Origin: Cristatella mucedo
Taxonomy: Eukaryota > Bryozoa > Phylactolaemata > Cristatellidae
DNA length: 64,000 nt
Assembly: GCA_009760855.2 (NCBI GenBank)
Contig: WPIO01000021.1
Coordinates: 2,556,501 to 2,620,500 of the forward strand
Direction of reading: 5' to 3'
How positions within the stretch are numbered: position 1 is the first letter of the stretch; each line of letters begins with the position of its first letter. Below are positions 38,136-47,700 of the stretch, piece by piece. Under the pieces are notes generated by a model. The model was given only the letters and a program-made list of their open reading frames with translations. It was not told the DNA's origin and did not search any database. Both the position numbers and the translations under genes were made by a program.

Positions 38136-39715
38136 CAAATTGGTGTTTACAGGTCCGCCTTGGTACAGGAGAAGCTAGATGCATTTCTGCTTACCGAAAC
38201 CTGGATGACGCCTTGTTCTAGTAGCTGTATTTTGTAGACTACACCCGGGCTGTCATTCTATCAGTCCAGCATACTGACAAGGTTGGTGGCGGGATTGCTA
38301 TTGTTGTTCGAGAATCGTTTAGCTATAAGATGTGCAGTTTCTCGCATGGGCCGTCGTTTGGATCGGTTGCAATCAGGTCTTCATCAAAGACAATGCCTCT
38401 CACTGTTCTGATATACCGGCCTTCTTCTGGCTGTGTAAACTTGTTTATAGAGGAGTTTTCAGAGTTCTTCACTAAAACATTTGTGTATGACAGGCCGTTA
38501 CTGATTGTAGGAGAATTCAATATTCACGGTGACAACCCTAGCAACTCCCAGGCCTGCTCATTTCTTGGCTTTCTGAAGAATTTTGGTTTGGTCCAACACA
38601 TTAATCATATTACCCAAGTGGGTGGCCATATTCTAGATCTCGTGATCACTAAGGATGTCCTCCCCACTGACCTTGAGGTGTGGCAACTGACCCTCTCAGA
38701 TCGTTGTTCGGTTTCGTTTACTGTTCCTGCTCCCTTGTACATATAAGGTAATGTCGAACTTGTCAAGCAACGTAAATTACAAAGCATTGACATAGACAAG
38801 TGATTCGTCCTTCACGTGCTTATGCATGCTGACACTGTGCATGCTGCCATTAACCACATTTGCATGCTGACCCTGTGCATGTCACCCTTAACCATTTTAT
38901 TCATGTTGTTTGTTTTTCAAGCATGATTTTACTTACCATTCAATTGCATTTCACTTTGCAGCAAATGTAAAGCGCCTAGAAAGAGATCAAGTTCTCTGAG
39001 GGCGCTTTATTAAGTGCATTATTATTATTATTATTATTACAAGTTCTTGAAACTGTTTGTGGTGGAGCTCTTCTTGATCTGCGCTCAGACTCGACCGACA
39101 GCCTCGATACCCTCACTGATGCGGTGAACATGACACTCAGGAGTGCTCTTGACAAGCATGATTCCGTTCATTCTATTCGTGTACCCAGTCTCGGAGACTC
39201 CTTTAAATTTACAAAGAAGTCCCAAAGATGGGTCGGGTAAAACGCAGGATTAAACGTCGTTTCAAGAATTCGAGCTCTGATGCAGATCTAATCAATTTCA
39301 AAAACGTCCTTCGAGTTTACACCCGGAAGCTTTAAAAAGCCAGGGCTTTTTTCAATCGAAAGCTGAATTCCTGCCAGTCGGAACCTAAACAGATTTATAA
39401 GACAGTAAACAATTTACCGGCCAATACTGGAAAGTCTGAATACCCAGATATTAACGGCTCAGCCGAAAGGTTTTCAGCCTTCTTTACTGAAACAATTGTG
39501 CACATTCATGCTTCCATAAAGCTCCCTCCGACTAAAGCTATTGCAGTACCACAACCTGTGACCTTCCTTAAAAGGTTCTCTGAGGTTTCTGCATGCGATG
39601 CGGCTGCCTTAATAAGGCCAAGCAAAAGGAGCTCGTCACCTGAAGATCCTATACCGTCATCTCTGTGGTCTTCCCTGGCAGAACAACTTAGCCTTGCCAT
39701 ATCCGAGATTTGTAA
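38136..39715 (+). mobile_element. LINE-B endonuclease and linker, plus strand, interrupted
   Basis: The endonuclease domain is readable in frame at 38330-38746 (VLIYRPSSGCVNLF, GEFNIHGDNPSN, HILDLVITKD), with catalytic-region Asp changed to Glu in GEFN. A 237-bp LINE-A copy interrupts it at 38802-39038. The element then resumes with the linker (SLDTLTDAVNMTLRSALDKH-like reading at about 39094-39160) and RT N-terminal region (SKRSSSPEDPIPSSLWSSLA) and stops at about 39715. It lacks the RT catalytic core. Confidence 0.8.
38802..39038 (+). mobile_element. LINE-A 3' end inserted into LINE-B, with TSD
   Basis: GATTCGTCCTTCACGTGC at the left and an (ATT)n tail at 39018-39038. ACAAGT occurs on both sides (38796-38801 and 39039-39044). 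The LINE-B copy at 33150 shows the uninterrupted sequence. A 5'-truncated LINE-A copy therefore integrated here with a 6-bp duplication. Confidence 0.85.
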
Positions 39716-39787
39716 TGGTATATGTCATGTGCCGACAGTAAATGAGCAGTGCAGTGATGAAGACCCCCCCATACCTTAACATATATA

Positions 39788-39922
39788 AAAGTATAATTAA
39801 TTTGTAAGGTGCCCTAAAAGAACTTAATCTCTATATCAGGCTCTTCATATAAGCCACGAGAAATACATCCACCCTGACCTTGGTGGGGCGAGCACCTTAA
39901 CCACTGGGTTAAACCAGAGTAG
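39788..39922 (-). mobile_element. tRNA-derived SINE with LINE-A-like tail
   Basis: On the minus strand, TTTAACCCAGTGGTTAAGG (39895-39913) is a good A-box and TGCTCGCCCCACCAAGGTC reads as an anticodon-arm region. A degenerate B-box follows, then a tail resembling the LINE-A end (complement of GTGCCCTAAAAGAACTTAATC at 39811-39831). A short SINE using the LINE-A 3' end is the simplest reading. Confidence 0.6.
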
Positions 39923-40650
39923 CATGACATAACTTGTCACTATCAATAACGTAGAAAAGTCAATTTGATATTAACATAGCGCAGCAGGCGTTTAACTGCG
40001 GCCACGGTGGACAGCAACGGCTCCACGGCCTAAAGCTCAAGTAAACTAAAATTCCAATGCCAGCTCTGCAAGCCCAACTGCCTGTCCTTCGTATGGCGCT
40101 CACTTGAATATGGCCTCGGCAGTATATCATCGCATAATTTTTTTCTAGCCTATACTATTCAAGAACCACCTATAATAATCATCAGTCATAATCTGACAAA
40201 CTTAGCTCGCCGCCGTTTCACCCAATTGCCCGATCACTTAACTTCTCACTATTAACAAAGCAATAGTCAGCCGATTTGCCGTGTCTCTTTCGCCTAGTAT
40301 GACGAGTGCTCTTGGCGGCTTTCTCGTCTATCGCCTTGCTGATATATGCACTGCAAAAGTAATTCCACGTCGGGTTACTTATCTTGAGCAAACCTAGAAT
40401 GCAGCTCCATATATAATGGGTACCATATGTACAGCCGACGCCATCGAGGAAGAGTGGGACAATCTGATAGAGAGTATGTTTCTTGGGAATGCGTTTAAGT
40501 TCTGACATCTCAACATTGTGGTACATTAAAGTTTCTGCAAAAGGAATTAACAATGGTACTATGATGCATAATCGTAATTTCCCGTAGCTGTTAGCCCAGC
40601 GATAAGGTGATCAATCTTCATGAGCCAGATTTAGGTTCAACTCCTGCAGC
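39923..40650. repeat. Dispersed repeat, copy 2, ending in a tRNA-like head
   Basis: Pairs with 19267-20345. At its right end on the plus strand are an A-box TTAGCCCAGCGATAAGG (40591-40607) and a B-box GGTTCAACTCC (40634-40644), correctly spaced for a tRNA-derived promoter. A 111-codon frame on the minus strand (40218-40553) is not kept open in copy 1. Confidence 0.65.
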
Positions 40651-40804
40651 GGGCGATACTTTACTGTTCTCTGCTAGCTTCAGTGACAGCCGCCGAGGCA
40701 CTTCTGCCGCTATAAAAATGAGCCTGTTAAATCAGCTGGCTTTTATTATTTATTATAAAATGCAAACCGGCCAATATAAAGTTCTGCTCTCAATTTTCAT
40801 TAGC

Positions 40805-40880
40805 TATCCATAGCTCAGTGGTGATGTACCGTTTCGCTTTCTATCTAAAGAATTGGAAGTCCTGGTATCATAAGGGACCC
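40805..40880 (+). mobile_element. tRNA-like sequence (SINE head or tRNA relic)
   Basis: Perfect A-box TAGCTCAGTGG at 40811-40821, an anticodon-arm-like TTTCTATCTAAAGAA, and a degenerate B-box region GGTATCATAAG at 40864-40874. It does not fold as an intact tRNA. Confidence 0.5.
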
Positions 40881-40999
40881 TTGTCCTCTGCTGTGCACCC
40901 ATTATTTCTTAGTGACTTGGATGTCTGCTATCGGCATATTTCACTTTCATTGCTATTTACAACTTCATTCCGGTAAGTTTAAAAATACAATACAATAGT

Positions 41000-41095
41000 A
41001 TGATATTTGTATTTCGCCCCAGATGAATAAATCACTTTCTAGGCAGTTAAGGTATGCTGCAAAGGAAGATTATCATGAGGTCAAAGAAAGTGTAT

Positions 41096-41140
<45 letters not shown>

Positions 41141-41640
41141 AATATCAAAGGAAGACTTTGCAGACCAAGAAAGGCTGTTAGGAAGAAATGCGTTAACCTT
41201 TTTTTTTAGATATCGTCAAGTCCGCTGGTGTGGCAATGTCAACCGGTGTAATTTCCAGGCTTTGAGAGCATAAAAACTCAATGGCATCGTCTCCATAGGA
41301 TCTAAGCTTTGTGTGAGCATGAGCAATACGACTTGCTACATAAGAGGGGGTGGCACGATGCATGGACAAATCAGGAAGTAGCTCAGATAAATGTGCTTGA
41401 AATGAATGAAGGCACCTAAAATAAATGACAACCTTTAAGTCGATAAGCTACTTGATGGGTACCCAGTGCATGTCAGAGAGGATTGGCACAATTTGACAAC
41501 TGTGGCGTTCACGCCAGGCCGGCCTAGCTACTGCCTTCAGCACCAACTGTAGGCACCTTAATCCACAAGCCAAAATACCTGCAAACACTGTAAAATACAG
41601 GTTATTAATAAATTAACTATCATCTTTCTATGAGCCTAAA
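41000..41640 (-). mobile_element. LINE-A relic with (TA)n, in unit A
   Basis: A CACTTTCTAGGCAGTT 3' box at 41032-41047, a TA microsatellite at 41097-41137, then minus-strand LINE-A 3' region (GACAACCTTTAAGTCGATAA near 41429). It lacks about 70 bp present in unit B right after the TA run. Confidence 0.6.
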
Positions 41641-42133
41641 CTCTGTCAATAAAGTCAGCCTAGAGCAATGGCCAGTTACAAAGAACAAATGTTTTATGAA
41701 TGGGCCAAAACGTGTATTCTCGCAGCTATTCCCCAGCATTCCTGCTGACCTGGCTCAAATTGAAATGTGATTTATATTGGCTATTTGGCTTCTTAGATGT
41801 GAAATTATCAGTTAGAACGGGAGAGCAAAGCGATTGGACCATCACAGAAAGATCGAACGGTACTTGAGCCTATGCCATGGGTGTTTCAAAACACGATTAC
41901 GGCAGCAGTTGCTATTTCCCATCAAGAGTCAACTGCTTATCGTTGATGTTTGCTGATTATCATCATTCGTACGTCCCGGTACCTTTCGCCCTGCCTGCTG
42001 TTGCCCTTGTCCTATTACTGGGGAGTGGTAGGGCCAGGTGCAGGGGGCTGCTGCCCCTTAGCTAGTTTGCTAAGGAGAAGCTCTCACTGATAGCCATTAC
42101 CGCAATCATTTTGCTTTATTTTTTAATGTAATG
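41641..42133. other. Unannotated DNA in unit A
   Basis: Matches 55691-56187. No gene recognised; the 62-codon frame at 41877 is disrupted in unit B. Confidence 0.4.
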
Positions 42134-42335
42134 TCATGTATCTCCGTCAGTAATTCCACAAAGACATAAGACTGTGTGGGTGTTATGCAGGAGTGTTTTC
42201 CATACAGTGCACTCACAGCCTAAGCGGATTTCAGTGTGCATTCGGTAGCCAACAGACTTCATCTCACGCAACAAAGAGAAAGTGGAAAGGGTTGCTGAGT
42301 CAGGAGAGAAGTTGAGGTAGTGAGTGCTGCAGGAA
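42134..42335 (-). mobile_element. LINE-B 3' end fragment, in unit A
   Basis: Starts with the family's TGTATCTCCGTCAGTAATTC terminus and continues through GCATTC.GTAGCCAACAGACTT. The unit B counterpart is 56188-56345. Confidence 0.7.
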
Positions 42336-43047
42336 TGCAAGCCTCGACGGGTAGATTGATTGGGACGAACCTGTTAGGTCGTAGGGAGCGATGGAGTTAA
42401 TTCGAGAACGAGATCTATGTAGGCCCTAAAATAACCTAATGCTAAAAGCGACCTTACTGACAAGAGACACGAACTGGAAAATAGGCCGATTAATGCGTTT
42501 CATTAACATATCAAATTGCCAGGCTGGTAGGCAAGGGTAAGAATGCCATCAGCTGAGGATTTTAAGGACATTGGTCAAATAAATTAATCTAAGAATAGCC
42601 ACATGTAGTTGGTTCTGCGAGAATAACATAGGCACGAGTTTTAGAGTGCAGCTTACGTAGCTCAAGCCAGCGACTACCCTTTAAGACAAGCGAGAGACCG
42701 AACCTCCGGCGACGAAAAGCTTAATCTAACTGAGACTGTGTAGCTGTGTCCCTGTGGCTACTGTGCTAGCAGCTTGGAAAATTGTGCTGCAGCGGTCAGC
42801 TGCCGCAGTGTGAACCGACCATCTCTGGCGATGGTCGGCATTCCATAGGGTCCTCTGTATCGCAACTCCGGGGTTTGTTTTAGTGTACATTGGTAGCTTG
42901 AATTTGCTCTGCACAAGGCGCTTACTCGGATGCATAACCCCCTGATAAACGGCCCCCAATCAGCTGTCTGCTGGCTTTGGCGTCCAGTTATGGCTGAGCT
43001 TAATTTAACCCACATAAGTCCCTATTGTCGCTGTATCCCAGCAGAGC

Positions 43048-43096
<49 letters not shown>

Positions 43097-43399
43097 CGCT
43101 TGCACGGATCCAGGTCCAGAAAGGCCGCCAGGAACCACTAGTAGCTTCATTTATCACCTCCCTGACATCTCGACGAAAGGCGGAAAAGGTTGATGTATAT
43201 GGTTGTCCCTGTCAGGGACTCGGTGGAGAGCACACAGCAGTTGTTGCTGTACAATAGTAGCAGTAGCCAACGCCATCTAATTACAGCCTCAATCCTGGCG
43301 ATATAAGGATCCTCTTCAGACACTATAACAACTTCAGCAGGGAAATGGATGGTTCAGATTCGTAACTGGAGAGCACGGATACGCTTCCTGGTTTTGCAG
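42336..43399. other. Unannotated DNA with a (GA)n tract
   Basis: A GA microsatellite occupies 43053-43087. No coding family recognised. Part of 42777-42815 is replaced in unit B by a LINE-A insertion. Confidence 0.4.
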
Positions 43400-43860
43400 T
43401 CCTACTGGTAGAGTCCGGATGAGCCGATGTCGGCAAAGAGTGTGGACCTACACAGCGATGCCACCCTTTAGTACGTGACAGTCATCCTATGCGCCTCCAA
43501 AGTATGGGGTACCACAGGGCTCGGTGTAAGGTTCACTTCTTTTCCCAAATTACACTCTCACTCTTACTAATGTAATCGACATGCACAGACTGGGCTCTTA
43601 CGTCTATGCGTTTGATAAACAGCTGTACTTATGCTTCGATCCCTGCATGCATTCCAGCACGTAGATACTCTTCAACTCCCTTGATGTACACATTGTGAGC
43701 ATTAACAATGGAATGGCAACAAACTTTCTCAAATTACGTGATAACAAACCAACTTTCTAGTAATGGTAAACTGTAGAGTTGCTCAGTAATTCGGAAAACC
43801 TGTCCCTTCAAATGAGCTCTGCCAGTACATATTATGCAGTCTAAGCATGAAAACTGTCTT
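43400..43860 (+). mobile_element. LINE-A RT active-site fragment, in unit A
   Basis: Translation reads YGVPQGSV-like, then VYAFDKQLYLCFDP in place of YADDTQLYLCFD, followed by the A.NDD.KTNLLV region in decayed form. It is shared with unit B (57685-58140), so it predates the duplication. Confidence 0.6.
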
Positions 43861-44754
43861 ATCTGCTCTAAAGTGACTTCTTATTGGAAGACCACGTCTG
43901 ATCTACAGTCAATTCTGCCTACAATTAACTGCATAACCCTGAAAATAAGTAGGTCAGCTTCGAGACGGTTGCCATATACAAGTTGTTTCATGCATTTTTC
44001 ATCCCTTCCCTCTTTCTGAAACTCAGTTTTTGCAGGTCGTCCAACCTGTGCAGTAAAGTACATAAAGTTATCGTTGATTTTCTTTCACCGTGCATTTTCC
44101 TGGATTTAGCACCCTAAAGAAGGTATGAAAATTTGTTTAGTACAAGCTGGAAATGCTTCAATCAAAATCTGTGTAGTATCTCAAGCGTATTTGACGTAGA
44201 TGCCACATTTGATTTGGCAGATTTCATAACAAAAGAGATATCATACATGATTTTCACTTAGGCCTGAGGAACCGAGTGAGATATATGTGGTGCCTCAGAA
44301 GATTACTTGTGTTTAGGATTTTTTAGGAACATCGTGGCTGCCTGTTGCTGCAACGTCAAAGCACCATTAGGAATCATGACCATTTGCCTCAATATTAATA
44401 TTGTGTATCCAATCTTATTTGAACTACACAGACTTTTAATTTTCCTAATTCATAAAGGCCTTGATGGCATGTATTTTATGGTTAGAGCACTGTTAAGCAA
44501 GCACACACACATTGCTACGTTTTAGAGATGACGCCTATTTACCATCTGGACCCTGGCGAGATAACTTCGGCGTGGTTATTTACTTAGGCAAGACTTCGCC
44601 AAGCTAGCTTAATCAATGCGAGCGTACCGCTACTAAAATTGTGACGATAGGAGCATCACGAGCTTTCTCCTGCAAAGCGGAGATACGTGACGTGGTCTTC
44701 GTAAACACCTGCTCGCTAACGTGCATTCTACCGTATGAGAGCAAAACTTCAAGG
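43861..44754. other. Upstream region of pectate lyase copy A
   Basis: No TATA box stands out. An out-of-frame ATG at 44735-44737 precedes the start in copy A but is GTG in copy B. An in-frame upstream ATG at 44641 is separated from the start by a 1-bp indel in copy B, so the extension is not conserved. Confidence 0.4.
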
Positions 44755-47700
44755 ATGTGGCGACTATGGATACTTACTGTGTTTTTATTGAGCGTACGTA
44801 ACACTTCTTTTAAAGCTGCTATTGCTAGCAAGCATTTAGGCGCGTGGCAAGCCTTATTTTACGTTTTCTAGGCTGTCAACGGCCTAACAGAAGACTCTGC
44901 AACAAGGTGAGTAACTATTAGTATAATATAACCAAGATTTTTCTATTACATTTGATTAACACTGTCAAACGAGATTGTGAATGACCTGGAGTGGAATATG
45001 ATGTGCATATTTTTGTTAGAGGATCAGCATATAAACTAGTGTTACACACCGTTGGTTTTATTTTAGTGCACTTTCATCAAATTCTAGTCATATTGATGCC
45101 GGATTATTGCATAAAATTCTTTACTTCATTTTCACTTTGCGCACCGGCTGTGCCGTATTTTCACAGAGCCTATTTTTAGATTAGCAAAGGCCAATTGTCT
45201 CTTTCTAGGCTTCACATAAATAGCAGTCTGACTCACTAATTCTGGATTGCAGCTTCAGATCTAATCATTTCGAGATACAAAATATTAGCATTCAAATATT
45301 TTGTGATTTTACCTGCCTTTTGTTCTCGTTGTATCCAGCTTGATTAAGTACCTTTCAGGGAGCTTTTTCCTTAATATGTGAATGCCTGAGTCTAAGTTGT
45401 GACTTTAGTTTAATTTCATTTTAGCTGTTTCAGTGCCTCAAGCCCATGGCTAGTAGCTAAGCATGATCATCACTCAGATATGCTGCTAGAAACAGCCGGC
45501 TTACAATATAGCATGACTTTATATGATTAAGGAAGAGTTCTTCAAGCGAAGTAATTAACAAAAGATTTATTTTGAGAGCAAAAGAGAAGAAATCTTAAAT
45601 AAGCAGACTGGGCTTCTGCGTTTAATCTGGGAATACCGAATCCAAGCCAAGATCAGCTCCTGTTGCTTTTAAGAAAGTCATAAGCCGTTTATCACATATT
45701 GGTTATTCTTAGACGAATGATTCTTCTCATTTGCTGACATCTAAGCTGCTCAAAGAGAAAATTAACCAACATCAGTGAACTAAAATAATTACGACCAGAT
45801 TTTAATATGTAACCCGGCAATACATTGCCATGAAAACTGAGAGAAAACTTTGACCAGCACTGCAAGCATGATTCTGAGGATTTTTTGAAAGTTATTGTAC
45901 ACCCTTGAGGAAACGCGATTTGGAAATCCTTGCTAAATGTCTCACTGGTGTACACTGGGGACCCATTTGATAGCACTGATTGAAGCAGCAGCTGAAGCTT
46001 ACTGTATATATGCATCAGGTGAAATCAATCCTTAGCTGGTTGCTATTATCGTGGTTTTCTAGCCGTGCTGGAATTGAAAGCCAACGTCTCGGGCCTAGAT
46101 TTGTAATGCGAGTAGCAAGCTATATCGATTCACCCCTTTGCGACCGCTGAGGCTGTGATCCTATCCAAGCACCGTCAGTACCTAGCTAACCTAAAGGCAT
46201 TAACCTTTACTTGGCCAAAAACTAACAGTTTAAATTGTGCATCATTGTTTAAATATCATACAATAGACAATTTTACCATAGGACTAAGATGTACTACTTG
46301 GTAGGATTGCAGCCTTAGAAATAATCTAGCGGAACACTCAGCAGATCTATAATTTTGCTCCGATTGGCTGACAGAACAGTATCTAAAATCCAAAAGGTCA
46401 ATTACTAATATGTTATACCGTTAAGTACTAATAATATCTAGAGTGGCAATGGAATGAGCACTAATAGTTTGACCTTCTTGGTTGAGTAGTGATAATTTGA
46501 GTATCGATATAGCAGCCCTGTTACAATGAGTCGGATAACGAAATCGAGCAGGAGTGATCCAGCTGAATTTTGCTTCTCATTCGGAGTTTCTCCTCCTGCA
46601 AGCTTTCGTACGAATAGCTATATAACTGTATCCAAATGTTGGAAAATATGCACTTTTGATCACCCTAGCTGGGGTAATTTAAAGGATTATCGAAGGCAGT
46701 GCTAAATTGTCTGTACAACATGTTTCCTTGCTAAGGCGGAAACTGACTGTTTACCAATACCTCATACAAACCTCAAATCCTTTATAGACTGTGCGTTTAG
46801 TTTGTATGCTCCCAAAGCCTGGAACTCACTTCCAACTTGCATCACGACCTCCCCTGACTTGACTACATTTAAAAAGAACTTAAAACGCACCTATTAATGA
46901 CAGCGATTAGAGGGTCCCTGTGATTCGTCCTTTGTGTGCTTTTGTGTACTGACTTTGTGCGTGCTGCCACTAACCACAGTTGCATGCTGATCCTGTGCAT
47001 TAACTCCAAACCATTGTATTCGTGTTTTTTATCAAGCATGATACCACTTAATATTCGATCGTGTTTCCTTCGCAGTAAACGTAAAGATCCTAGAAAGAGA
47101 TTGAGTTCTCTGAGGGCGCTTTATCAAGTGTATTCCTTTTCATTATTATAAGGCATCCTCAATCGACTGTATGAGCGGCAAAACATTTTTCAGGATATCT
47201 AAGAGAGCTACTGCACCGAGCTGGTTCTCAGAGTGCGTGGGCTTTGGCTGCCAGGTAACAAGCAGCTACAAGCATACGGTTTGTACAGCTGATCTGACCG
47301 AAGCATCCTTTAAGAGTTGCCTTGGGAAGGAATTCAACCACATCAAGTTTAAAGCTTCTGGCACGATCAAGCTGACTGGATACATCGCTGCAGCTAGCAA
47401 TATAATCATCGACGGTCTCGGCCAGTCTGTCACGATAACAGGCTTCGGTTTGCATGTAAGTCAAGGTTGAGCATTCGATGCCGTCCCTGCCACTCTGCCC
47501 AGGCTTTATCGCCTCAATTTCTAGTGTACAACTTAGGATTTGAAATTAATTTGAACAGAATATTCCATTTCAAACTTCTCTTCAATGGGATATTCATGTG
47601 ACAATATAATTAAAAAACATGCACAGTGCATTACTGTTTTATAACTTCAACCAATTTAATAAACAGACCTTCTAAGCTATGCGGCTGACAAAAGATTCTC

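Noticed and set aside
44641-44754. In-frame upstream ATG giving a 38-residue extension
   Set aside because: Copy B has a 1-bp indel that breaks this frame, and the extension would bury the signal peptide.
45692-46015. Antisense 107-codon frame as a gene
   Set aside because: No domain, no splice or promoter evidence; its identity between copies is explained by a wider identical DNA tract.
47171-47193. ATG at 47171 as the start of the pectate lyase
   Set aside because: The signal peptide would be missing, and a strong TTTTTCAG acceptor lies at 47193 in the phase required by the upstream exons.
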